NCBI RefSeq assembly: GCF_000473365.1
Contig: NZ_KI421517.1
Span: forward strand, 558,001 to 622,000
Reading direction: 5' to 3'
DNA from: Adhaeribacter aquaticus DSM 16391
GTDB lineage: Bacteria > Bacteroidota > Bacteroidia > Cytophagales > Hymenobacteraceae
Length of the DNA: 64,000 bases
Of the stretch, positions 55,197-62,666 are shown in pieces. The number at the start of each line of letters is the position of its first letter. Position 1 is the stretch's first letter. A program made the translations under genes and the position numbers. Under the pieces are notes generated by a model. It saw nothing but the letters and a program-made list of their open reading frames with translations, had not been told where the DNA came from and made no database searches.

Positions 55197-55970
55197 ATGC
55201 TCTTGCGGGAAACAAATGATCATTTTCTATTGATTCAGCAACACGACCACGCCCAGGTATCAGGAGTAATGGCGGAGCATTGGAACCCAGCTTATTTTAC
55301 TGGGCAAGAATGGCGGGACAAAGTAATACTGGCGATTTACCACCATGATAGGGGCTGGATAAATTTAGACGAAAATCCTTTCTGGGATGATAAAGCTAAA
55401 AAGCCCTATTCTTTTGTAGAACTCCCACAAAACCCCAAATTAGCACATTATAAACTTGGGATAGAGGAAGTAGAAGTCATGGATCCTTATGCTGGTTTGC
55501 TCTGCAGCCTGCATTACTATTCCTTTATTGACCCAGCTATTAGTACAGGCAGCCAGAGATTCATCGACTTTGAAAAAGCCCGGCAACAACGACTAAAAAA
55601 GGAACTTCAAATCTTTTCTCCTGTCCAGGAAGAAGTATTAAACTATTATTTGCAGCTCTTAAAGTTCTGCGACAATCTTTCTTTATATGTATGTTTAATT
55701 CAACCCGGAGCCACAAATACGGATAATATCTCCTGGTTTAAGAATGGTATCCCCAGCTCCAGCTTCTTTTCCTTTACCAACGGCAAGAACATACAAGCTA
55801 CCTGGTTATCTGAAAATCAAATTCAGGTAACACCTTTCCCTTTTATACAAGAGCTTACCATTACCATTCCGTATAAAAAATTGATTAAATCTGATATCTC
55901 ACAACAAGGATTATTAAGTGCTTTTAGAACCGCACCGATACAATACCAGGAAATACACCTTATATCATAA
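55197..55970 (+). CDS. DUF3891-family protein (copy 2)
   Basis: The 257-residue protein has the conserved His/Asp positions of DUF3891: QQHDHAQVSGVMAEHWN (about 14-30), AIYHHDRGWINLDENP (about 47-62), LLCSLHYYSF (about 101-110) and LLKFCDNLSLYVCL (about 162-175). A metal-dependent hydrolase role (HD-like) is possible. It is related to the gene at 46063 but diverged. It follows mnmD by 43 bases and may be cotranscribed with it. Confidence 0.85.
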   Translation: MLLRETNDHFLLIQQHDHAQVSGVMAEHWNPAYFTGQEWRDKVILAIYHHDRGWINLDENPFWDDKAKKPYSFVELPQNPKLAHYKLGIEEVEVMDPYAGLLCSLHYYSFIDPAISTGSQRFIDFEKARQQRLKKELQIFSPVQEEVLNYYLQLLKFCDNLSLYVCLIQPGATNTDNISWFKNGIPSSSFFSFTNGKNIQATWLSENQIQVTPFPFIQELTITIPYKKLIKSDISQQGLLSAFRTAPIQYQEIHLIS

Positions 55971-55975
55971 CCCAA

Positions 55976-56551
55976 TTAAGCAAAGCTGTATACGCTGGTT
56001 GGGGTAACGGCAAAATCCAGGGCTATATCATCTGGATGCGTATCGGTAATCTGGTGGATAGATGCCTCATAAGATAATCCGATTTTTAAAACCTCTGGTC
56101 GGCATGCAGATAAAAACCGGTCGTAGAAACCTTTCCCGTATCCCACCCGATGACCTTGTAAATCAAAAGCTAACAACGGGATCAACACCATATCTATCTC
56201 ATGGGCATCTACTTCCTCTGCTCCTTCCGGCTCTTGTATACCCCATCTATTTACTTTCAGAATGGTATCAGGCGTTAAAACAAAATGAGTCAGCGAAAAA
56301 TCGGCTATATTAGATACCGGCACTACTATTTTTATATGCGGGTAAGCTGCCTGCAGCTTCCGGATGATGTACCAGGTATTTACCTCATTATGCTTTTCAA
56401 TGGGCAGAAAAACATGCAGGACTTTGATAGCTTCTAACCGGAAAGCGCCAAAGAATTGCTCACAAATCTGTTTACTTAAATCAGCTGTTTCGGACGCAGC
56501 ATATTGCGCCCGTTTTTGTAACATATCCTGGCGTAATACTGTTTTCAGCAT
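55976..56551 (-). CDS. 5-formyltetrahydrofolate cyclo-ligase
   Basis: Converts 5-formyl-THF to 5,10-methenyl-THF with ATP, salvaging folate. The 191-residue protein is standard size; an N-terminal basic helix (RQDMLQKRAQY) and the ATP/folate-binding VGYGKGFYDRFL motif (about 135-146) are present, with LIPLLAFDLQGHR just before. It begins one base after the stop of bshC, so both are in one operon. Confidence 0.94.
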   Translation of the reverse strand: MLKTVLRQDMLQKRAQYAASETADLSKQICEQFFGAFRLEAIKVLHVFLPIEKHNEVNTWYIIRKLQAAYPHIKIVVPVSNIADFSLTHFVLTPDTILKVNRWGIQEPEGAEEVDAHEIDMVLIPLLAFDLQGHRVGYGKGFYDRFLSACRPEVLKIGLSYEASIHQITDTHPDDIALDFAVTPTSVYSFA

Positions 56552-56552
56552 T

Positions 56553-58112
56553 TTATTCTTCTTCCAGAACGGTAAATTTATTTTCTAATGGGTTAAAAGC
56601 CTCTATCAGGTTCTGAATAAATTCTGGATTATTGGTTTGGTAGGTTAACAGATTATCTACCCGCTCCTGTAAAGTTCCGTTCGGGAACAACTTCTCTTTT
56701 AGGCCGGTCAGCTGACTGAAGTAGGTTTCGTATTTGGTTTCGTTTGCTTTCACCAGCTTTTTCTCCAGCATCATCAGCGAATTCTGGGTCTTTTGGGCTT
56801 CGGCGGCTACTGTTTTGGCTAAGGTAGGATCTACTTTATTGGCCAGTTGTGTTATTTGTTCAAAAACAGACTCTATTTGCTTCCGCTCTGCTTCCAAGGT
56901 TAGTTCTTCCTGTTCAAACTGAGCCATAATTTGCTTTTTAAGCGCAGCCGTATCTTTAAATAAATCTTCAATACTCAGGTTTAGCTTCTGCCGGCGATTC
57001 GCATTGGGCTTGGAAATATACAAAGCCGAATTGCGAAGCATCACCATAGGATAGGTAACGCCATTCGCATCAAACACCCCTTTTAGCTGACACCAGTAAG
57101 TTACTTCCGCTCCTCCCCCAATATAAGCCAGATTGGGTAAAACCATTTCCTGGTAGAGTGGGCGTAAAATTACATTTGGGCTAAACTTTTCCGGCGTTTC
57201 TTCTATGAGCTTTTCTATTTCCGCTGGTGAAAATGTTAAAGTAGTATTTAACACTTTATATTGTCCATCCTCCAGTACAAGGCGCTCCCGTAGATTTTCA
57301 TCCAGGTAAAACAGGTTTATTTCCCGCGACATTACCTGTGGTTTATAATGCTCCGCTAATTTATCGCTTACTTCGTTTACTAATTTTTGGGAACTCTGCT
57401 CCTGTAATTCTTTCCGGATAACTGGTTTAAAGGCCTGCTTTAATTCTTTATCGTCCCCATCTATTGCCACTAAACCATACTGCCCAAACAATGCATGGGT
57501 AATTACCCGGGTAGCATCAGCTAAAGTTGCCGATTGTGTATAGGCTTCTTCAAATAAAGGATAATGTTCTGGTAAGGAAGCCAGTAATTCAGACATACTT
57601 TCAGTAGAAAACCGCCCCACAGCACCTTTCTGATCTGTTTCCCAGGAATAAGGCTTACCAAATAAAGTAAAATGATTTACCTCGGCAAAGTCATGGTCTT
57701 CGGTGGCCATCCAATAAACCGGCACAAAATCACATTCCGGGTAAGCGCTTTTTAACTGCTTAGCCAAGTTAATGGTACTTATTATTTTATAGACGAAATA
57801 AAGCGGTCCGGTAAAAATATTGAGCTGGTGCCCGGTAGTAACCGTGTAGGTAGTGGGCTTTTTCAGCAGTTCCAGATTTTGCTGAACCTCTGCCTGTATA
57901 TTTAAAACAGATGCGTATTGCCGCTGCAGAGAATTGATTAAATTTGTCCGCTGTTCCCCTGAAAACTGCTTTTCCTGCATTTGGCTCTTGAAATTCTCAA
58001 GAGCAGGATAGCGATTATAAAATGGGGTTAACTTTGGGTCCTGGGCAATATAATCAGTTAACAGGGAAGAAAAAGCGCCGGTAGCGCGATAATCTATTTT
58101 AGAAATTTTCAT
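56553..58112 (-). CDS. bshC: Bacillithiol biosynthesis cysteine-adding enzyme BshC
   Basis: Last enzyme of bacillithiol synthesis, adding Cys to GlcN-malate. The 519-residue protein matches the family in length. The start region has ITYRATGAFSSLLTDYI-like sequence, TVTTGHQLNIFTGPLYFVYKI (about 104-124) and WMATEDHDFAEVNHF (about 145-159), which are BshC hallmarks, and the C-terminal half has a long coiled coil (about 365-470). I use ATG 58112; an in-frame ATG at 58151 would add 13 residues. bshA and bshB are not in the window. Confidence 0.94.
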   Translation of the reverse strand: MKISKIDYRATGAFSSLLTDYIAQDPKLTPFYNRYPALENFKSQMQEKQFSGEQRTNLINSLQRQYASVLNIQAEVQQNLELLKKPTTYTVTTGHQLNIFTGPLYFVYKIISTINLAKQLKSAYPECDFVPVYWMATEDHDFAEVNHFTLFGKPYSWETDQKGAVGRFSTESMSELLASLPEHYPLFEEAYTQSATLADATRVITHALFGQYGLVAIDGDDKELKQAFKPVIRKELQEQSSQKLVNEVSDKLAEHYKPQVMSREINLFYLDENLRERLVLEDGQYKVLNTTLTFSPAEIEKLIEETPEKFSPNVILRPLYQEMVLPNLAYIGGGAEVTYWCQLKGVFDANGVTYPMVMLRNSALYISKPNANRRQKLNLSIEDLFKDTAALKKQIMAQFEQEELTLEAERKQIESVFEQITQLANKVDPTLAKTVAAEAQKTQNSLMMLEKKLVKANETKYETYFSQLTGLKEKLFPNGTLQERVDNLLTYQTNNPEFIQNLIEAFNPLENKFTVLEEE

Positions 58113-58256
58113 TCTTTTTTCAATAGAAACTAGTGCATCCGCAAAGCACAAAGTAACAGCAATATTTTATAATTACAGATAAGAAATTTTTATCTCTAAA
58201 TAATTTCCCCTCGCTGCCTGTTACTCAATATTTCCGGAATAAGTTATTAAAAATAA

Positions 58257-58287
58257 AAAATCCTCATCTTTTCAGGATGAGGATTGG
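58257..58287 (-). terminator. Intrinsic terminator after rimO
   Basis: Arms AATCCTCATC and GATGAGGATT; on the minus strand a TTTTTTATTTTT tail follows. It lies 20 bases past the rimO stop. Confidence 0.85.
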
Positions 58288-58306
58288 TCTTTGTTATAAG
58301 TAAACT

Positions 58307-59620
58307 TTAGTTTACAATCTCGCCGTACAAATCAAAATCCGAAGATTCTGTAATCTGTACGTTAGCAAAATCGCCCAGACGCACATAATGGTTATTTGCC
58401 GGCACCAACACTTCGTTGTCTACCTCCGGCGAATCGTACTGAGTACGACCCACATAATAACCACTTTCTTTCCGGTCGAATAATACCTTATAAGTTTGCC
58501 CAATGCGCTCTTCATTTAACTCAAGCGAAATTCCTTGCTGTAGCTCCATAATGGCATCGGCACGTTCTTGTTTTACTTCAGCCGGCACATCATCGGCTAA
58601 AGAATAAGAATGGGTGCTTTCTTCGTGCGAATACGTGAAAATACCTAGGCGATCGAAGCGGGTTTTCTCCACAAAATCGTACAGTTCTTCAAAATCCTGC
58701 TGGGTCTCGCCCGGGTGTCCGGCAATTAAAGTAGTACGCAAAGCAATGTCTGGTACCCGCTGGCGAATAGTATCTACCAATTCAATGGTACGGCGTTTAC
58801 TGATGCCACGGCGCATGGTTTTCAGCATATTATCCGAAACATGCTGCAAGGGCATATCTAAATACTTACAGATATTCTCGCGCTCAACCATTACATCCAA
58901 GGCATCCATCGGGAACTGCGACGGATAAGCATATTGCATCCGGATCCATTCAATGCCATTAACATCTGAAAGATTCCGTAGTAAGTCGGCTAGTTTACGC
59001 TCGCCGTAATGCTGCAAACCGTAATACGTTAAATCCTGAGCAATTAAAATTAATTCTTTCGTACCCATAGAAGCTAAACGCTTTGCCTCCTTTACCAGGT
59101 CTTCAATCGGACGATCTACGTGCTTGCCCCGCATTAACGGAATGGCACAGAACGAGCACGGGCGATTACAACCTTCAGCTATTTTAAAGTAAGCATAATG
59201 CTTTGGGGTAGTTAATAATCGCTCGCCAATTAATTCGTGCTTATAATCCGCTTCTAAGGTCTTTAATAACTGAGGGAGTTCTAAAGTACCAAAATAAGCA
59301 TCTACCTGCGGTATTTCAGCTTCTAACGAATCTTTGTAGCGCTGCGATAAACACCCGGTAACGTATAATTTGTCAATATTGCCAGCTACTTTTTCGTCGG
59401 CATATTGCAAAATAGTATCAATCGATTCCTGCTTGGCATTATCAATGAACCCGCAGGTATTAATAATAATTATATTGGCATCGTTTTTCTCTGATTCATG
59501 GGCTACCTGCATATCGTTGGCACGTAACTGCCCCATCAATACTTCCGAATCAACGAGGTTTTTAGAACAACCCAGCGTAATAACGTTTACCTTATCTTTT
59601 TTTAAACTTCTAACTTTCAC
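58307..59620 (-). CDS. rimO: Ribosomal protein S12 methylthiotransferase RimO
   Basis: Radical SAM enzyme that adds a methylthio group to an Asp of ribosomal protein S12. The 437-residue protein has an N-terminal UPF0004 domain (VITLGCSKNLVDSEVL, about 13-28; NTCGFIDNAKQES), the radical SAM motif CNRPCSFC (about 147-154), and a C-terminal TRAM domain. Last gene of the rpmG-DUF4295-ftsY operon, three bases after the small lipoprotein gene. A terminator follows. Confidence 0.96.
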   Translation of the reverse strand: MKVRSLKKDKVNVITLGCSKNLVDSEVLMGQLRANDMQVAHESEKNDANIIIINTCGFIDNAKQESIDTILQYADEKVAGNIDKLYVTGCLSQRYKDSLEAEIPQVDAYFGTLELPQLLKTLEADYKHELIGERLLTTPKHYAYFKIAEGCNRPCSFCAIPLMRGKHVDRPIEDLVKEAKRLASMGTKELILIAQDLTYYGLQHYGERKLADLLRNLSDVNGIEWIRMQYAYPSQFPMDALDVMVERENICKYLDMPLQHVSDNMLKTMRRGISKRRTIELVDTIRQRVPDIALRTTLIAGHPGETQQDFEELYDFVEKTRFDRLGIFTYSHEESTHSYSLADDVPAEVKQERADAIMELQQGISLELNEERIGQTYKVLFDRKESGYYVGRTQYDSPEVDNEVLVPANNHYVRLGDFANVQITESSDFDLYGEIVN

Positions 59621-59623
59621 CTG

Positions 59624-60100
59624 TTAATATACAGCGTTATAATCAATTTTAAATTCTACCGGAGTTACCTTTTGGGCTTTCACCTCTACCGGAAAAATGT
59701 TACTTTCTCCATCAAATAAATTAGCAAAAAATCCATCAGGTTCTTTCGAGAATAAAGAATATTTACCCGGCGGTAAGGCCACCTGAAAATTTCCAGTTGA
59801 GGTAGAAACAACTTTAGCTACCAATTTAGTTTGAATATTAGTATAAAAAGTACCATTTCTTTTTACCTGCCTTAAATTGGTAAGCTCATAAACATAAATT
59901 TCCCGGGGAGTTATGCTCTTGGCAACAGAAGATACTGCGGTATTATTCTTTCTGGTCAGGCCAGGCATTAAGTTACCTTCCAGTACAACAATATTACCCT
60001 TGATGCCTTGCGACAAGGAAGATGCTTGTTGAAAAGAAGCGACAGGACCGGCACATGAAAAAAGCAAAGTGCTTAACAAAAGCTGAACGAGAGCCGGCAT
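59624..60100 (-). CDS. Small lipoprotein with carboxypeptidase-regulatory-like fold
   Basis: The 158-residue product has a signal with a lipobox-like LLFSC (Cys about 16). The mature part KGNIVVLEGNLMPG and VVSTSTGNFQVALPPGKYSLF shows the beta-sandwich pattern of carboxypeptidase-regulatory-like/CNA-B repeats common on Bacteroidota envelope proteins. It sits between ftsY (18 bases) and rimO (3 bases), within a translation and secretion operon, which is an odd place for it. Function unknown. Confidence 0.8.
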   Translation of the reverse strand: MPALVQLLLSTLLFSCAGPVASFQQASSLSQGIKGNIVVLEGNLMPGLTRKNNTAVSSVAKSITPREIYVYELTNLRQVKRNGTFYTNIQTKLVAKVVSTSTGNFQVALPPGKYSLFSKEPDGFFANLFDGESNIFPVEVKAQKVTPVEFKIDYNAVY

Positions 60101-60118
60101 ATTCTTGTAGGGAAAGAA

Positions 60119-61075
60119 TTATTTTGTAAACAAGGAGTCTACAAACTCGTGCTTATCAAATACCTGCAGGTCATCAATTTTCTCACCTACCCCTATGTAT
60201 TTAACCGGAATTTTAAACTCATCCGAAATACCAATTACCACACCACCTTTAGCCGTACCATCTAATTTAGTTATGGCCAATGCTGTAACATCGGTAGCTT
60301 TAGTAAACTCACGGGCTTGTATTACCGCATTCTGGCCAGTACTGCCATCTAAAACCAGTAATACCTCGTGCGGCGCTGCGTCAATAAACTTTTGCATGAC
60401 CCGCTTAATTTTAGTAAGCTCGTTCATAAGGCCTACTTTGTTGTGTAAACGGCCAGCTGTATCAATAATTACCACATCAGCCTCCATCTCAACGCCTTTT
60501 TTTACAGCATCAAAAGCAACAGAAGCCGGATCAGTATTCATGCCATGCGAAATAACCGGCACGCCAACCCGGTCGCCCCAGATAATTAACTGGTCTACGG
60601 CAGCAGCTCTAAAAGTATCGGCCGCCCCCAAAACAACTTTTTTACCGGCTTTATGAAACTGAGCAGCTAATTTACCAATAGTAGTAGTTTTACCCGCCCC
60701 ATTTACGCCTACCACCATAATTACATAAGGCTTTATGTTTGATGGCAGCACAAATTCTTTGGTAGCTGTTCCCGAATAACTTTCGTCTAGGAGTGCCGCC
60801 ACTTCTTCGCGTAAAATACGATCAAGTTCAGATGTACCCACATATTTATCACGAGCTACCCGATCCTCAATCCGGCGGATAATTTTTATAGTAGTTTCAA
60901 CGCCCACGTCGGAGTGCACCAGCATGTCTTCTAAGTCATCCAGAACTTCTTCGTCTACCTTAGATTTCCCTACTACTGCTTTACTCAACTGGTCAAAAAA
61001 ATTGGTTTTGGTTTTTTCCAATCCTTTGTCCAGTGATTCTTTTTTCTCTTTACTGAAGAAGTCAAAAATTCCCAT
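60119..61075 (-). CDS. ftsY: Signal recognition particle receptor FtsY
   Basis: GTPase that docks the SRP-ribosome complex at the membrane. At 318 residues it lacks the long acidic N-domain of E. coli FtsY. The start is ATG 61075 (MGIFDFF); an in-frame upstream start at 61132 would add 19 residues without family support. GTPase motifs: GVNGAGKTTTIGKLA (about 123-137), DTFRAAA (about 152-158), DTAGRLHNK (about 206-214) and TKLDGTAKGG (about 268-277). Confidence 0.97.
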   Translation of the reverse strand: MGIFDFFSKEKKESLDKGLEKTKTNFFDQLSKAVVGKSKVDEEVLDDLEDMLVHSDVGVETTIKIIRRIEDRVARDKYVGTSELDRILREEVAALLDESYSGTATKEFVLPSNIKPYVIMVVGVNGAGKTTTIGKLAAQFHKAGKKVVLGAADTFRAAAVDQLIIWGDRVGVPVISHGMNTDPASVAFDAVKKGVEMEADVVIIDTAGRLHNKVGLMNELTKIKRVMQKFIDAAPHEVLLVLDGSTGQNAVIQAREFTKATDVTALAITKLDGTAKGGVVIGISDEFKIPVKYIGVGEKIDDLQVFDKHEFVDSLFTK

Positions 61076-61187
61076 AGTCGCTTTTTCGCAATGCCGTTGA
61101 AAACTTAATTTTTTAAATAATATACAAACCAAAAAAGTCCCGATACCTGCGGGACTTCCTGTAATTATCTAACCTAATTGGGAGCAA

Positions 61188-61343
61188 TTATTTTGCAGCC
61201 AAAAACTCCTGTACTTTATCTACAGGCACCATTTCTTCTTTAAACGTGATAGCACCTGTTTTAGGTGACTTCACCGCTTTAATCACTTTTGCCCAGTCTT
61301 TACCGGTCGCGGTTTTCAGGGTCGCAACTACTTTCTTAGCCAT
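61188..61343 (-). CDS. DUF4295-family small protein
   Basis: A 51-codon gene: ATG at 61343, TAA at 61188-61190. The product starts MAKKVVATLKTATGKDWAKV and ends QEFLAAK. DUF4295 is a short basic protein found only in Bacteroidota, always beside rpmG; it is probably ribosome-associated, by its context and composition. It starts two bases after the rpmG stop. Confidence 0.92.
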   Translation of the reverse strand: MAKKVVATLKTATGKDWAKVIKAVKSPKTGAITFKEEMVPVDKVQEFLAAK

Positions 61344-61345
61344 GG

Positions 61346-61528
61346 TTATTTAATCTCTTTATGTACAGTTACTTTTTTCAGGTTCGGATTATACTTCTTC
61401 TTCTCCAAACGCTCCGGCGTGTTTTTCCGGTTTTTGGTAGTGATGTATCTGGACGTTCCCGGTACACCGGAATTTTTTTGCTCCGTACATTCCATTATTA
61501 CCTGTACGCGGTTTCCTTTTTTAGCCAT
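61346..61528 (-). CDS. rpmG: 50S ribosomal protein L33
   Basis: The 60-residue protein is L33: [21 protein letters not shown] and [18 protein letters not shown] are the family signature. The zinc-binding Cys pairs of the C+ form are not present; one Cys remains. In many relatives rpmB (L28) lies directly upstream, but here a promoter does. First gene of the operon through rimO. Confidence 0.97.
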   Translation of the reverse strand: MAKKGNRVQVIMECTEQKNSGVPGTSRYITTKNRKNTPERLEKKKYNPNLKKVTVHKEIK

Positions 61529-61556
61529 CTCAAACTCAATATTTTATTTGGGACTG

Positions 61557-61587
61557 CAAAGATAGGAGAAAAAATCACAAATAGCAA
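61557..61587 (-). promoter_or_regulatory. Promoter of the rpmG-DUF4295-ftsY-rimO operon
   Basis: On the minus strand TTG (61587-61585), a 20-base spacer and TATCTTTG (61564-61557) form a full Bacteroidota promoter, about 29 bases before the rpmG ATG. Confidence 0.68.
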
Positions 61588-61741
61588 TAAGCATTAATTA
61601 AAAAACTTTAGTCTTTTTCTGGTTCAGATTATCCCCGATTTGCATCCGTTTTTATTTTTCTTTCTGAAGCACTTCGGAGGGGCAAAAATAATTGTATTCT
61701 AACAATAACTTTATAAGTAAAAAAAGGTACAATACAGAGCA

Positions 61742-61772
61742 TTTGTAATAGTCATTATTATAAGTAGTTTTG
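61742..61772 (+). promoter_or_regulatory. Promoter of the glycosyltransferase 2 gene
   Basis: TTTG at 61742-61745, 19-base spacer, TAGTTTTG at 61765-61772: consensus -33 and -7 elements. The leader is about 50 bases. Confidence 0.72.
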
Positions 61773-61827
61773 TTCCCACAAATGCAAGCTTATCCTTTAA
61801 TTAAAATAATACTATGAAAAGAAACCT

Positions 61828-62520
61828 ATGCTACTAAACGCGAACACCACATGTATTATCCCTTTTTATAATGAAGGTTACCGTGTTTTTCAGGTACTTG
61901 AAGTAGTTACGCAAATAAAAAATATAACCCAGGTAATTTGTATTGACGATGGCTCTACGGATAATACAGCTGATTTAATTGCCGAAAATTATCCTACTGT
62001 AGAGTTGATAAGGTTACCTGAAAACCAGGGAAAAACCGATGCCATCCGGCATGGGGTATTAGCGGCTTTAAATGAGAATATTTTATTAATGGATGCTGAT
62101 TTACAGTCTATTAATAAAACCGAAGTTGAAAAAGCTATTCAGGCCATAGCACAACATAACCTGGATATGGTAATTCTACGAAGAATTAATGCCCCTTGGT
62201 TTGTAAAATTTGACCGCGGCGACACCTTATTATCTGGGGAGCGAATAGTGAAAAAACAAGACCTCATCAAAATTCTAAATGAAGAGGTAAATGGCTACCA
62301 GATAGAACTGGCAATTAACCTTTACATGCAACGCCATAAACGCGACGTTCGGTGGATACCCTGGTCAGCTACCAATACCTATAAGGCAGAGAAGCTGGGG
62401 TTATTGGAGGGCTACAAACACGAGTTTAAAATGTTTACGGACATTGTGCTATATGCCGGGTTAAAAAACATTATTAAACAAATTACTTTATTTGCTACCA
62501 AGGAAGTAGAGGTAGAATAA
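61828..62520 (+). CDS. Glycosyltransferase family 2 protein
   Basis: The 230-residue protein has the GT-A fold: NTTCIIPFYNEGYRV (about 6-20), CIDDGSTDNTADLI (about 38-51, first nucleotide-binding DD), and LLMDADLQSI (about 85-94, the metal-binding DxD). It has no membrane helix, unlike dolichol-phosphate-mannose synthases with anchors. The acceptor is unknown. It is monocistronic with a consensus promoter and its own terminator. Confidence 0.93.
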   Translation: MLLNANTTCIIPFYNEGYRVFQVLEVVTQIKNITQVICIDDGSTDNTADLIAENYPTVELIRLPENQGKTDAIRHGVLAALNENILLMDADLQSINKTEVEKAIQAIAQHNLDMVILRRINAPWFVKFDRGDTLLSGERIVKKQDLIKILNEEVNGYQIELAINLYMQRHKRDVRWIPWSATNTYKAEKLGLLEGYKHEFKMFTDIVLYAGLKNIIKQITLFATKEVEVE

Positions 62521-62545
62521 CCCCAACCTGAAAACGCCTATCTGT

Positions 62546-62574
62546 AAATGGCCCGGCTCTTACCGGGCTATTTT
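62546..62574 (+). terminator. Intrinsic terminator after the glycosyltransferase 2 gene
   Basis: Stem with GC core GCCCGG/CCGGGC extended by AT pairs and followed by TTTTACTTTTTG. Confidence 0.75.
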
Positions 62575-62666
62575 ACTTTTTGCTCATCCTTTATTTATTC
62601 TTCCACTTTTAAATCTCTAACTAATAAAAATAAGTATGAGTATGAAAGACTATAAATACAGGAAAT

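Noticed and set aside
61361-61597. 78-codon plus-strand frame
   Set aside because: Antisense to rpmG and its promoter; rpmG is certain.
61782-61817. 11-codon upstream frame in the leader of the glycosyltransferase 2 gene
   Set aside because: It has no regulatory codon pattern (no run of one amino acid) and no associated terminator, so a leader-peptide attenuator is unsupported.
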